Numbered from the stretch's first letter, positions 26,007 to 35,537 are shown. The stretch is DNA of 64,000 nucleotides from Bacteroides luhongzhouii (GCF_009193295.2 NZ_CP059973.1:2418001-2482000), one strand, 5' to 3'. Made by a program: numbers and translations. Notes: generated from the sequence alone by a model not told the origin.

Positions 26007-29000
26007 CTACTTGAATAGTTCATATTCTAGAGCCGCAATGTTGTATTGGTAGACTGTTTCAATATAGCCTCTGCGGATCTCTCTGGCGGTAGTTATCGAC
26101 TGTATATATTCGGCAATGCCTGTTTCGCTTTGCTGTAATTGCAGGTTGGCTGCTTTTGTCAGTTCATCCGCTTCTTTCAAGGCAGAAGAGGTATAATATC
26201 GTAAACTCTCGTTATATCTGCGGAGGGATGCTTCCAGTTCGAGTGTCTTATTTCTTAACTCCCGGATGTTGGCATCTGCCTGTATTTGCGCTGAAGTGGC
26301 AGTTAGCCGTGCCTGCTTCACTTTGCTCTTTTGTGGCAGGAAGTAGATGGGAAAAGAAACCCCAATCATCCAAGCATTCAGATTCTTAAGTGGGAGAATG
26401 TCCTGACGTGTATACCCCACACTGATTTCAGGAAAGAAATGGCTCTGCTCTACATGGAGCATTGCTTTCGCTTCATCTGCCTGGCTTTGAAAGTAGGCAG
26501 TATGGGCTCCCGACAGGCTTCCATCCGAAATGCCGGTATAGAATAAGGATAAAGTGGAATCCACGGGGACAATGGGATCATTGGAGTAGCAGCTCCATTG
26601 GAAACGTGCCAATGCCATTTTCTCTTCTTCTTTTGATTGGAACCAGCGGTTATGCAGATCGGCAGCTATGGTGGTCATCATATTTTTTTCGAGCAAGGTA
26701 ATCTCTCCTTGTTGGTATCGTAATTCTCCGATGCGCTGCAACTCTTCTGCCATTTTATCCTGATCCCGATACATTGAACAGAGATTAGTGGCATATTGAT
26801 AGTAGGCCCACGCCCTTTTCACTTCTGCTGTGATTTCTTTCTCTACCATCTGCCGATAATATGTGTTCGTTTTTACCTGGCGGTTGACTAACGCATTCTT
26901 GTAGAATGGTGTTAGAAGGGAGCCTAGGCTTTGCTCGAAAGCCAGTTCCTTGTCTTTTTTGTTTTCTCCATTAAGTTGACCCCAGGAATAGCTGAACGAG
27001 GTAGGAGTTGCTTCTATCACTTCTCCGCGAGTGGCTTTGGCCTGTTGAATAGCATTATTGGCTATTTTCAGGCGAGGATGATTTTGTTTGGCTATTTCTA
27101 TCGCCTGTTCGAGACTGACTATTTGTGTTTGTTGAGCGGAAACGAACGCGGGAAGAAACAAGAACAGGAGGTACAATCCCCCGAAAGGCCAGCGCAGTTT
27201 GACTCCCGGACGTCTCCAGGTAGCAAATGAATTTACAATTTTGTAAAACACCGGAATAATGAGTAAAGTCAGTACGGTAGAAATAATCAAGCCGCCGATG
27301 ACCACTGTTGCCAACGGACGTTGTACTTCTGCGCCGGCTGAAGTGGCTATTGCCATCGGGACGAATCCCAAAGATGCGACCAGTCCTGTCAGGAATACAG
27401 GACGGAGCAAGTGTGGAGTCCCTTTTTTGATAATCTGGTTTGTAGTCATGGAATAGGTATTTTGTTTACGAAGTTCGTTGAAGTGATTTACCATAAGGAT
27501 ACCATTCAATACTGCCACCCCGAACAAAGCGATGAATCCTACTCCGGCCGATATGCTAAACGGAAGTCCGCGTAGCCAAAGTGCGGCGATACCACCGATG
27601 AGCGATAGGGGGACGGTTGAGAATACCATCAGGGTATAGGTGATATTCTTGAATGCGAAGAACAGAATCAGCAGAATGAGCATTAATGCCACGGGGATGA
27701 CCACCATTAAGGTATTGATGGCATTTTGCAAGTTTTCGAACTGGCCGCCGTATTCGAAGTAATATCCCGGTTTCAGTTTGATGTTCTTGTTCAGTGTCTC
27801 TTGAATATTGGCGACAACCTGCTGAATGTCTGCGTCACGCACATTGACACCGATAACGATGCGCCGTTTGGTTGCGTCCCGGTTGATTTGCAGTGGTCCA
27901 CTGACAAGGTCGATGCTTGCTACCTCTCCAACAGGGATTTGAATTCCTTCCGAAGTGCGTACAAACAACTTATCAAGATTCAAGTCGGCCACTTTCTCCT
28001 GGTCAAGCCGGACCACGAGATCGAATCTCCGCTCGTTTTCAAAGATTACACCCGTTGACTCCCCGGCATAAGCGGTTCGGATAATGGTGTTGAGCTCTTC
28101 TATATTGATGCCGTAACGGGCTATTTTCCCACGGTTGTATTTCACTACCAATTGGGGTAATCCCATCGTTTGCTCAACGATGACATCCGCTGCTCCCGGC
28201 ACTTTTTCTACAAAGGTGGCTGCTTCTTTGGCTCTTTCATATAATTCGTGCGTGTCTTCTCCATATAATTTGATGGCAATATCAGCTTTTGCTCCCGTCA
28301 TCAGCTCGTTGAAACGAAGCTGTATCGGTTGCGAGAAGTTGAATTCGGCACGTTCGGAGAGCGGAGCAAGTGCGTCTTTCATTTTATCCACCATTTCTGC
28401 ACGGCTTCCGGCACTTGTCCATTCTTTGAATGGTTTCATGATAATCATCACATCGGCATCTTCCACCGCCATCGGGTCAGTGGGGACTTCTGCCGTTCCT
28501 ATTTTGGCAACGACGTGTTTGATTTCAGGGAATTTATCCATTAATGCTTTCTCTGCCAAGCGGGATACTTCGATGCTTTCGGTCAGCGAACTTCCTGCGG
28601 GCAGTGTCATTTGCATGGCAAAATCTCCTTCGTCCAAAGTGGGAATGAACTCTGCTCCCAGGCGGGTAAAGAGAAAAAGTGAACCGATCAGTGCGGAGAA
28701 GGCTACGATGACGGTACGCCATTTGTAACGAAGACAGGTGCGCAGGGTGTGCTGGTATATCTTGTTCAATTTCTCGAAGAAGCGGTCGGCAAGGGTAGGT
28801 TTCACGACAATGGTATGCTTCAGGAAGAGGGATGCCATCATAGGGACATAAGTCAGTGAGAGTATTAAAGCTCCAATAATGCAGAACACAAGTGTTTTAG
28901 CCATGGGAGTGAAGTATTTCCCTTCAATTCCGTTCAATGTAAGGATGGGGAAGAAGACAATAAGGATAATCAACACAGCGAAGGTTGCCGAACGTGCTAC

Positions 29001-30332
29001 GCCGGAAGCTCCTTTTTCTACTTCTTTGTCCATCTCTTTGCGGGTCAGTGTGTGGCCTCGGAATTGTTTTCCGTAAATGTGGGCGAGAATACCTTCCAAT
29101 ATAACGATAGAACCATCTACTACAATACCAAAGTCAATGGCACCGAGACTCATCAGATTGGCGGTGACATTGAATATACGCATCATGATAAAAGCGAAGA
29201 GCATTGCCAGCGGGATGACGGATGCGACAATCAGCCCGGCACGAAGGTTGCCGAGGAATAGGATGAGTACAAGGAAGACGATAACCGCTCCTTCAATCAG
29301 GTTGTTAACAACCGTAGAAATGTTCCGGTTTACCAGTTCCGAACGGTTCAAGTAAGGTTCTATACTGACTCCTTCGGGTAATAGCTGCTGTATTTTTTCT
29401 ACCCGTTTTTCGAGTTCTTGAGTCACTACATTTGCGTTGGCACCTTTCAGCATCATGGCAATTCCGCCGACACACTCACCCTCACCATCCTTTGTCATGG
29501 CACCGAAACGCTTTGGAGAGCCGAAGCGGACAACTCCTACATCACTGATATGTACCGGAATTCCATTCCGGTTGGTCACTACAATCTGTTCAATATCCTT
29601 GATGCGGGTAATCATACCTTCCGACCGGATATAGTAGGCATTCTTTATTTTCTCAATGTAGCTTCCGCCGGTATTTTGATTGTTACTGCTAAGTGCTTCG
29701 AACACTTCGCCGATAGTGATATTCAAAGAAAACAGGGCGTCCGGGTCAACGGCTACTTCATATTGTTTCAGGTAACCGCCGAAACTATTGATTTCTACTA
29801 TACCGGGTATACCGGACAATTGACGTTTCACCATCCAGTCTTGAATGGTGCGGAGTTCCATTGCGTCATATTTCTTCTCATATCCGGGAGCTACTTTCAA
29901 TATATACTGGTAAATCTCTCCCAGACCGGTGGTGATGGGCATCATCTCCGGTGTTCCGAGTTCGGAGGGAATTTCGCTTGTTACGCTTTGTATTTGTTCA
30001 TTTATCAACTGCCGTGCATCAAGTGTGGGGACACTTTCTTTAAAAACGACCGTTACGACCGATAGCCCGAAGCGACTGACGGAACGGATATCTTCGACAT
30101 TCATAATATTGCTCATCGCTATTTCGATAGGCATAGTGATGAGTTGTTCCACCTCTTGTGGCGCGAGTGTAGGGGATACTGTCACTATTTGTACCTGATT
30201 ATTGGTAATGTCGGGCACGGCATCAATAGGTAGTGTCAGCATCGCATAGATACCTCCGATAAACAGGAAGAGAGTAGTGAGTCCTACAAATAGCTTCTTC
30301 TTGATTGAAAAACGTACAATAGCTGTAAACAT
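26007..30332 (-). CDS. CusA/CzcA-type RND efflux pump fused to a TolC-like outer membrane factor
   Basis: 1441 residues. Residues 1 to about 1040 form a complete heavy-metal-type RND transporter: 12 membrane helices, two large periplasmic loops, and the helix-4 signature DFGIVVDGSIVILEG expected of HME-RND proton relays. Residues about 1067-1441 are an outer membrane efflux protein (TolC/CusC-like; IVSLEQAIEIAKQNHPRLKIANN and long Gln/Ala-rich coiled-coil helices). Between them lies a hydrophobic stretch ending FVSA-QQ (cleavage after Ala1066) that looks like a preserved signal peptide, so the channel half may be released after export. Such fusions occur in Bacteroidetes. The adaptor and two-component genes follow. 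Metal specificity (Cu/Ag or Zn/Co/Cd) is not evident. Confidence 0.93.
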   Translation of the reverse strand: MFTAIVRFSIKKKLFVGLTTLFLFIGGIYAMLTLPIDAVPDITNNQVQIVTVSPTLAPQEVEQLITMPIEIAMSNIMNVEDIRSVSRFGLSVVTVVFKESVPTLDARQLINEQIQSVTSEIPSELGTPEMMPITTGLGEIYQYILKVAPGYEKKYDAMELRTIQDWMVKRQLSGIPGIVEINSFGGYLKQYEVAVDPDALFSLNITIGEVFEALSSNNQNTGGSYIEKIKNAYYIRSEGMITRIKDIEQIVVTNRNGIPVHISDVGVVRFGSPKRFGAMTKDGEGECVGGIAMMLKGANANVVTQELEKRVEKIQQLLPEGVSIEPYLNRSELVNRNISTVVNNLIEGAVIVFLVLILFLGNLRAGLIVASVIPLAMLFAFIMMRIFNVTANLMSLGAIDFGIVVDGSIVILEGILAHIYGKQFRGHTLTRKEMDKEVEKGASGVARSATFAVLIILIVFFPILTLNGIEGKYFTPMAKTLVFCIIGALILSLTYVPMMASLFLKHTIVVKPTLADRFFEKLNKIYQHTLRTCLRYKWRTVIVAFSALIGSLFLFTRLGAEFIPTLDEGDFAMQMTLPAGSSLTESIEVSRLAEKALMDKFPEIKHVVAKIGTAEVPTDPMAVEDADVMIIMKPFKEWTSAGSRAEMVDKMKDALAPLSERAEFNFSQPIQLRFNELMTGAKADIAIKLYGEDTHELYERAKEAATFVEKVPGAADVIVEQTMGLPQLVVKYNRGKIARYGINIEELNTIIRTAYAGESTGVIFENERRFDLVVRLDQEKVADLNLDKLFVRTSEGIQIPVGEVASIDLVSGPLQINRDATKRRIVIGVNVRDADIQQVVANIQETLNKNIKLKPGYYFEYGGQFENLQNAINTLMVVIPVALMLILLILFFAFKNITYTLMVFSTVPLSLIGGIAALWLRGLPFSISAGVGFIALFGVAVLNGILMVNHFNELRKQNTYSMTTNQIIKKGTPHLLRPVFLTGLVASLGFVPMAIATSAGAEVQRPLATVVIGGLIISTVLTLLIIPVFYKIVNSFATWRRPGVKLRWPFGGLYLLFLFLPAFVSAQQTQIVSLEQAIEIAKQNHPRLKIANNAIQQAKATRGEVIEATPTSFSYSWGQLNGENKKDKELAFEQSLGSLLTPFYKNALVNRQVKTNTYYRQMVEKEITAEVKRAWAYYQYATNLCSMYRDQDKMAEELQRIGELRYQQGEITLLEKNMMTTIAADLHNRWFQSKEEEKMALARFQWSCYSNDPIVPVDSTLSLFYTGISDGSLSGAHTAYFQSQADEAKAMLHVEQSHFFPEISVGYTRQDILPLKNLNAWMIGVSFPIYFLPQKSKVKQARLTATSAQIQADANIRELRNKTLELEASLRRYNESLRYYTSSALKEADELTKAANLQLQQSETGIAEYIQSITTAREIRRGYIETVYQYNIAALEYELFK

Positions 30333-30542
30333 GACTTTCGTTGTATTATTATTTCACAGTACAAAATTACGGCCTATCTTCATCCGTTATCACTAAGAAT
30401 AAATGAAGCGGAAAGATTGTGGGGTGAAGTGACGGATTAGCGAATTGAAAGATGTAAAATCATAGCTCTTGTTTCATTGCTGAACAAACATTTCTTTCAG
30501 TTTACTCGTTTAATATAAAAACAAACTAAATGTATATTCGGC

Positions 30543-31085
30543 ATGAAAACATTCGTCTTGATGATGGTAAGCTTGTTGTTTGCAATTTCTTCGGAAGCGC
30601 AAAACAAGTCTTTTTATGATTTTACAGTGAAAACAATTGATGGTAAGGACTTTCCTCTTTCTTCGCTGAAAGGTAAGAAAGTGCTGGTAGTCAACGTGGC
30701 ATCTAAGTGTGGGCTGACGCCCCAGTATGCTCAACTGGAGAAACTATATGAGAAATATAAAGAAAAAGACTTTGTTGTTATCGGTTTTCCGGCGAATAAC
30801 TTTATGGGACAAGAGCCGGGTAGTAATGAGGAAATAGCTAAGTTCTGTTCTTTGAACTACGATGTTACTTTTCCGATGATGGCAAAGATTTCCGTTAAAG
30901 GAAAAGATATGGCTCCTCTTTACCAATGGTTGACGGAGAAAAAACAGAATGGGAAAGAAAACGCACCGGTTCAGTGGAACTTTCAGAAGTTTATGATTGA
31001 TGAGAACGGAAATTGGGCGGGAGTTGTGTCTCCGAAAGAAAGTCCGTTCTCTGAAAAGATTATTACTTGGATAGAGAAGGAATAA
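30543..31085 (+). CDS. Glutathione peroxidase family thiol peroxidase, exported
   Basis: 180 residues with a signal peptide (about 1-19, SSEAQ). Thioredoxin fold with peroxidatic Cys56 in NVASKCGLTPQYAQLEKLY, the Gln of FPANNFMGQEPGS, and Trp/Asn in VQWNFQKFMID, which form the GPx catalytic tetrad. Cys is present instead of selenocysteine. Bacterial members usually reduce hydroperoxides with thioredoxin-like donors rather than glutathione. It is divergent from the efflux operon with a 210-bp shared upstream region. The 3' end overlaps the convergent Nudix gene by 23 bp. Confidence 0.93.
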   Translation: MKTFVLMMVSLLFAISSEAQNKSFYDFTVKTIDGKDFPLSSLKGKKVLVVNVASKCGLTPQYAQLEKLYEKYKEKDFVVIGFPANNFMGQEPGSNEEIAKFCSLNYDVTFPMMAKISVKGKDMAPLYQWLTEKKQNGKENAPVQWNFQKFMIDENGNWAGVVSPKESPFSEKIITWIEKE

Positions 31086-31581
31086 GAGAGACTTTTTTCA
31101 GCTCTTCTTCGAAGTTGGGAGTGAAGATTCCTTTACCCAGATTTTCTTTTATTTCTTCGATGCTCCAAAATCGTCCTCCGTCCAGTTCGTCGCTGGGATG
31201 GATTTCTTCCTCATAAACGGTTTTGTGGACAAAAACAAGCTCTTTTTCACGGCTGGATTCAAAAACATAACTGGTGAGAAGCTCGGGAGTGAAGTCTGTG
31301 ATGCCTAATTCTTCATTGACTTCTCTCTTTAGAGCGATTTCTACGCTTTCGCCCAAATCAATATGTCCGCCTACGGCCGTATCCCATTTCCCCGGTTGAA
31401 TGTCTTTCCATTCAGGGCGTTTCTGTAAATAGATGTCTCCTTGTGTATTGAATACGTGAAGGTGAACTACCGGATGAAGCAGTTTGCTACCGCTGTGGCA
31501 TTCTCCACGAGTGGCGGCTCCGGTGATATTTCCCTGTTCGTCTACGATGGGGAACATTTCCTGGTTATTATCGCTTGGCAT
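31063..31581 (-). CDS. Nudix hydrolase (isopentenyl-diphosphate isomerase-like/YfcD-type)
   Basis: 172 residues. The Nudix box GHIDLGESVEIALKREVNEELGI is intact (G-x5-E-x7-REVNEELG), with Glu residues for Mg2+ binding. N-terminal EMFPIVDEQGNITGAATRGECH and HLHVFNTQGDIYLQKR resemble the YfcD/IDI-like branch, which hydrolyses nucleoside-diphosphate-linked compounds. The exact substrate cannot be read. It lies 45 bp after queA on the same strand and overlaps the end of the glutathione peroxidase gene. Confidence 0.9.
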   Translation of the reverse strand: MPSDNNQEMFPIVDEQGNITGAATRGECHSGSKLLHPVVHLHVFNTQGDIYLQKRPEWKDIQPGKWDTAVGGHIDLGESVEIALKREVNEELGITDFTPELLTSYVFESSREKELVFVHKTVYEEEIHPSDELDGGRFWSIEEIKENLGKGIFTPNFEEELKKVSLIPSLSK

Positions 31582-31626
31582 AGTGCTTTTTTATATTTGG
31601 TGAAATCTTGCGGAGAGGCAAATGTC

Positions 31627-32847
31627 TTATGGTATTAATAAAGAAGAATCTCCATAACTTAGGAACCGGAAATCATGCGCCAGTGCATAATCATAAATTG
31701 TGCGCCAATTCCCCTTTACAAAAGCTGAAACCAAAAGCAGCAAGGTACTTTGCGGTTGATGGAAATTAGTAACCATTGCTTTCACAATTTTATAATTGTA
31801 TCCCGGTGCTATGATAATCTGTGTACTGGTGTGAAGGGTTTCCAAACCATTTCTGTCGAGATATCCTAATATCTTTTGAAGCGCAACAACGGAAGGAATC
31901 TGGTCGTACTTTTCATAAGGCTGCCATTGTTTGACGCGTAGTTCTTCTTCCGTAGCATACGGATTTTCAGCCAATGTAACTCCAATGTGATACAGGCTTT
32001 CCAGAGTCCGTACAGAAGTAGTTCCTACTGCAATAGCACAACCGTCATGGTCAATCAGTTTTTTGATGGTACTCCGGTTGACCGATATATATTCCGTGTG
32101 CATCTCGTGATCTTCGATTTCTTCACTTTTTACAGGTTTGAATGTGCCTGCTCCTACATGTAAAGTTAATTCTTCAAGATCGATCCCCTTCTCTTGAAGT
32201 GCATCCAATACTCGTGGAGTAAAATGTAATCCCGCCGTGGGCGCAGCTACCGAACCTTTTATCTTAGAATAAACAGTCTGATAAGTCTCCTTGTCACTTT
32301 CTTCCGTATTCCGGTTTAAGTAAGGAGGAATAGGAAGTTCTCCGAATACTTCAAGGATATCGGCAAACGTCACTTCCGGATTATCCCATGTGAAATCTAC
32401 CCAATGGCTGGTGCCTTTACATTCTCCTCGGGTAGCGGTTAGAGTAATAGGGAATCCTTTGACGGTCATTTCGCGTTTCAACTGTCCGTCTTTCCATTTC
32501 TTCAGATTACCGATCATGCAAAGCCAGGCAGCATGGTTTGTCTGTTGGAAATTCAAGACATAATCATTTGGCTGAATCGGTTCAAGACAAAACACTTCGA
32601 TCAGTGCTCCAGTCTCTTTTCGAAAATGGAGGCGTGCCTGAATGACTTTCGTATTATTGAATATCATCAGACTGCCTTGTGGCAGATATTCCGGCAAAGA
32701 AGTGAAGATATCTTCACTAACTTCTCCACGACGATATATTAAAAGTTTGGACTGGTCGCGGATAGGCAACGGGAATTTTGCAATACGTTCATCCGGAAGA
32801 GGATAACTGTATTCACTGATATGGATATGTCTAGGATCTTCTTTCAT
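31627..32847 (-). CDS. queA: S-adenosylmethionine:tRNA ribosyltransferase-isomerase
   Basis: 406 residues. Conserved QueA motifs are present: YPLPDERIAKFPLPIRDQSKLLIY, GSLMIFNNTKVIQARLHF, VAAPTAGLHFTPRVLDALQEKGI, LTLHVGAGTFKPV and FHQPQSTLLLLVSAF. The enzyme transfers and isomerises the ribosyl of SAM to 7-aminomethyl-7-deazaguanine at tRNA position 34, making epoxyqueuosine. It is longer than the 340-360 residues of the E. coli type, through inserts in the middle, as in other Bacteroidetes. A hairpin terminator for the upstream tRNA gene lies immediately before its start, so its own promoter must lie in or near that hairpin, or readthrough occurs. Confidence 0.96.
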   Translation of the reverse strand: MKEDPRHIHISEYSYPLPDERIAKFPLPIRDQSKLLIYRRGEVSEDIFTSLPEYLPQGSLMIFNNTKVIQARLHFRKETGALIEVFCLEPIQPNDYVLNFQQTNHAAWLCMIGNLKKWKDGQLKREMTVKGFPITLTATRGECKGTSHWVDFTWDNPEVTFADILEVFGELPIPPYLNRNTEESDKETYQTVYSKIKGSVAAPTAGLHFTPRVLDALQEKGIDLEELTLHVGAGTFKPVKSEEIEDHEMHTEYISVNRSTIKKLIDHDGCAIAVGTTSVRTLESLYHIGVTLAENPYATEEELRVKQWQPYEKYDQIPSVVALQKILGYLDRNGLETLHTSTQIIIAPGYNYKIVKAMVTNFHQPQSTLLLLVSAFVKGNWRTIYDYALAHDFRFLSYGDSSLLIP

Positions 32848-32859
32848 TGTCTTTTAAAA

Positions 32860-32898
32860 TAAAAAGAGGTTAGAACCCATTCGGTTTCTAACCTCTTT
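32860..32898 (-). terminator. Rho-independent terminator after tRNA-Pro
   Basis: AAAGAGGTTAGAA (from 32863) and TTCTAACCTCTTT (to 32897) form a stem, followed on the minus strand by TTTTTATTTT. It ends the tRNA transcript just before the queA start codon. Confidence 0.8.
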
Positions 32899-32902
32899 AA
32901 CC

Positions 32903-32980
32903 AGTCGGGGTGACTGGATTCGAACCAGCGACCACACGCCCCCCAGACGCGTACTCTAACCGGGCTGAGCTACACCCCGA
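32903..32980 (-). tRNA. tRNA-Pro (anticodon GGG)
   Basis: On the minus strand the gene begins TCGGGGT (acceptor) and closes with ACCCCGA; the D arm is TAGCTC...GAGTA, and the T arm is GCTGG-TTCGAAT-CCAGT. The anticodon loop CTGGGGG gives GGG at positions 34-36. CCA is not encoded. All four stems form, two of them with G-U pairs. Confidence 0.93.
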
Positions 32981-32990
32981 ATTGCGGATG

Positions 32991-33021
32991 CAAAAGTACG
33001 GATTAATTTTTAAATAGCAAA
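32991..33021 (-). promoter_or_regulatory. Promoter of tRNA-Pro
   Basis: On the minus strand TTTG (33021-33018), 19 bp, then TACTTTTG (32998-32991) is an exact Bacteroides promoter, placing the transcript start a few bases before the tRNA. Confidence 0.75.
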
Positions 33022-33379
33022 TAATCCGTTGATTTTTCTAGTATGAATTGTGCCGATTTATAGCTATTGTTCTGATTATTAGTCTTTCTTGGGACTATGC
33101 AATTTTTTTCTCAATGAGTTAGTAGTTCTTCTGGTTGCCTTTTATATGATATAAAAGTACATCTTTTAAATTTTGCTTGAATTAGAAAACAATTTGCTTA
33201 TTTTTCATTTGAAAGCATTAATCCTTGTTTCTGTCCTAAAAACATTATAAAAAGCAGGTCAGTCTATAATAAAACTAAATAGGAAAATGACAAATGAACT
33301 AACAATCAGAGAGTTTGTTTACAAATTAATGCAAATAAAAGGTGTTTGATTTCTTTAGTATGATACTAAATTTCCATTA
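33022..33379. other. AT-rich intergenic stretch without a recognisable gene
   Basis: The gap between tRNA-Pro and the AraC-type regulator is about 460 bp. I see no coding sequence. A small palindrome TTTAGTAT-G-ATACTAAA lies at about 33354-33370, just upstream of the regulator promoter, and could be an operator. Confidence 0.4.
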
Positions 33380-33413
33380 TTGGTGTGTGGTAAACTAGGA
33401 AGTTATACATTTG
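33380..33413 (+). promoter_or_regulatory. Promoter of the AraC-type regulator
   Basis: TTGG (33380-33383) and TACATTTG (33406-33413), spaced 22 bp, fit the Bacteroides pattern with a short leader before ATG 33443. Confidence 0.45.
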
Positions 33414-33442
33414 TAAAAAGACTTAGTTTAGAAAGGTGTTAA

Positions 33443-34309
33443 ATGTTAGACATTAAAAATAGAGAGACATTAGAGATATACGTCCTGGGTGACGATTTTA
33501 AATTTTATCAAAATCTGAAGTATCTTCCTTTGACTTCTTATCCTTCTAATAATCAATCAGCTTTGATTATATATTGTTTAGGTGGAAGGGCCAAAATTAC
33601 AGTGCATGAAGATGTACACTGGATACAACCGGAGGAATTGATCATATTATTACCTGGACAATTTGTCTCATTTAGTGAGCCAAGTGAAGATTTCTTGACC
33701 GTTACGATGGTGATATCTGCTTCACTGTTTAGTGATGCGTTAAGTGGTGTACCCAGATTTTCTCCGCATTTCTTTTTCTATATGCGGAGTCATTACTGGT
33801 ATCCGCAGTCGGAACGTGACGTTCCCCGGATGTATAATTATCTGGGTATGATAAAAGATAAAGTTACTTCTCAAGATATATATAGGCGGGAGCTGATTAT
33901 TCACTTGTTGAGGTATCTGTATCTGGAACTGTTCAATGCTTATCAAAAGGAATCTACTTTGATGACTGCCCGTAGGGATACCCGTAAAGAAGAGTTAGCC
34001 AATAAATTCTTTGGGCTTATCATGAAGCATTTTAAGGAGAATAAGGATGTGGCTTTTTATGCGGATAAACTGTGTATTACTTCCAAATACCTGACTATGG
34101 TAATTAAGGAGACAAGCGGGAAGTCTGCCAAAGACTGGATTGTTGAATACATCATATTAGAAATCAAGGCTTTGTTGAAAAATACAAGTTTGAATATTCA
34201 AGAAATAGCGATTAAAACGAACTTTGCGAATCAATCGTCGCTTGGACGTTTTTTTAGAAAGCATACAGGAATGTCGCTTTCACAATATCGAATGAGTAAC
34301 TTAGAATAA
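33443..34309 (+). CDS. AraC-family transcriptional regulator
   Basis: 288 residues. The N-terminal part (about 1-165) looks like a cupin-type sensing domain (ALIIYCLGGRAKITVHEDVHWIQPEELIILLPGQFVSF). The C-terminal part (about 185-285) holds two helix-turn-helix units of the AraC type (VAFYADKLCITSKYLTMVIKETSGKSAKDWI and LNIQEIAIKTNFANQSSLGRFFRKHTGMSLSQYR). It is monocistronic, with its own promoter and a strong terminator. Neighbours are core genes and give no clue to its target or ligand. Confidence 0.93.
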   Translation: MLDIKNRETLEIYVLGDDFKFYQNLKYLPLTSYPSNNQSALIIYCLGGRAKITVHEDVHWIQPEELIILLPGQFVSFSEPSEDFLTVTMVISASLFSDALSGVPRFSPHFFFYMRSHYWYPQSERDVPRMYNYLGMIKDKVTSQDIYRRELIIHLLRYLYLELFNAYQKESTLMTARRDTRKEELANKFFGLIMKHFKENKDVAFYADKLCITSKYLTMVIKETSGKSAKDWIVEYIILEIKALLKNTSLNIQEIAIKTNFANQSSLGRFFRKHTGMSLSQYRMSNLE

Positions 34310-34364
34310 TAGTGCGGACAATTGCCTCACAGTAGGCAATAATATCTATAGGGATTGGGAAGAG

Positions 34365-34398
34365 AAAGGGAATGAAGTAGACTTCATTCCCTTTTATT
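34365..34398. terminator. Bidirectional terminator between AraC-type regulator and aroB
   Basis: AAAGGGAATGAAG (34365-34377) pairs exactly with CTTCATTCCCTTT (34382-34394) across a 4-nt loop, with a T-run on the plus strand and A/T flanks on the other side. Confidence 0.85.
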
Positions 34399-34424
34399 AT
34401 GCGGTATATCTGATGTAAGATGGA

Positions 34425-35486
34425 TTAAATTCCCATACATTCGCGATAGAAGTCGAGCATTTCGAAGATAGTGTCCTTATCGGCAGTCTGATTAATGCAA
34501 ATGTCTCCAATATCTTTCAGTAAGGTGAAATTGATAGTACCTGAAGTATTCTTTTTATCATGCGTCATAAATGCATACAGTTGGTCATATTTCTTGCAGT
34601 CGAAAGTAAACACGCCATAATTATCCTTGATAAACTGGACCGTTTGCCGCATTTTCTCTTTCGGGAAACCTACTTTGAGATGAGAAAGATACAGTTCGCA
34701 CACAATTCCCCAAGCTACTGCATATCCATGTAATACAGGGCGGTTTTCAGCCAGTGCCATACTTTCGAATGCATGTCCTACGGTGTGTCCCAGGTTTAAT
34801 GCTTTGCGGATTCCATGTTCGAAGGGATCCTGTTCTACAATATCTTCTTTCACTTGTACCGATTGACCTACCAATTGTTTGAGAGCTGCATAATCAATAT
34901 TAGAGGAATCGAAATTGAGCAATTCTGCCCAATGTGCCGTATTACTAATCAAACCATGCTTCAGCATTTCAGCATATCCGGAGAAAAAATTGTGTGTATC
35001 TAATGTGCGCAGGAATTCAGTTTCAATCAATACACTGTTTGCCGGAGCGAAAGCACCGATTTCGTTTTTCAGTCCGTTGAAGTTGATTCCTGTTTTACCC
35101 CCCACTGATGCATCCACCATAGCGAGCAGGGTAGTTGGTATATTGATATAGGAAATGCCCCGTTTGAATGTAGCTGCAGCAAAACCTCCGAGATCTGTCA
35201 CCATCCCTCCTCCAAGATTGATAAGTAAAGAGTGACGGGTAGCCCCTTGAGTGCTTAATGCCATCCAGACGGAAGCGAGTGTTTCCAGAGTTTTATGCAC
35301 ATCTTCAGCTCCGATACAGATTTCTACAGCATCTTTCAGTAGACCCGATTCCTTTAGAGAGGGGAGACAAAGACGCTGGGTATGCTCGTCTGTAAGGACG
35401 AATAATTTGTCATGCGGACATCGTTCAATGGCACGACCGAGGCTCGTTTCCAAGCTTTCGCAGAGAATAACTTCTTGTTTACTCAT
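34425..35486 (-). CDS. aroB: 3-dehydroquinate synthase
   Basis: 353 residues. Motifs of the NAD-dependent dehydroquinate synthase family are present: INLGGGMVTDLGGFAAATFKRG (NAD-binding), IPTTLLAMVDASVGGKTGINF, metal-binding Glu in FFSGYAEMLKHGL, and His residues in ALNLGHTVGHAFE and VLHGYAVAWG. It converts DAHP to 3-dehydroquinate in the shikimate pathway in the cytoplasm. A minus-strand TACATTTG (35517-35510) could be its -7 promoter box. It is divergent from the small membrane protein gene. Confidence 0.97.
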   Translation of the reverse strand: MSKQEVILCESLETSLGRAIERCPHDKLFVLTDEHTQRLCLPSLKESGLLKDAVEICIGAEDVHKTLETLASVWMALSTQGATRHSLLINLGGGMVTDLGGFAAATFKRGISYINIPTTLLAMVDASVGGKTGINFNGLKNEIGAFAPANSVLIETEFLRTLDTHNFFSGYAEMLKHGLISNTAHWAELLNFDSSNIDYAALKQLVGQSVQVKEDIVEQDPFEHGIRKALNLGHTVGHAFESMALAENRPVLHGYAVAWGIVCELYLSHLKVGFPKEKMRQTVQFIKDNYGVFTFDCKKYDQLYAFMTHDKKNTSGTINFTLLKDIGDICINQTADKDTIFEMLDFYRECMGI

Positions 35487-35537
35487 GATTCTTTTGCTTT
35501 TTTACTCTGCAAATGTATATAAAATATTTTTTTTACT

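Noticed and set aside
29418..30065. 215-codon plus-strand open frame inside the RND gene
   Set aside because: Fully antisense to the conserved RND transporter; no recognisable protein.
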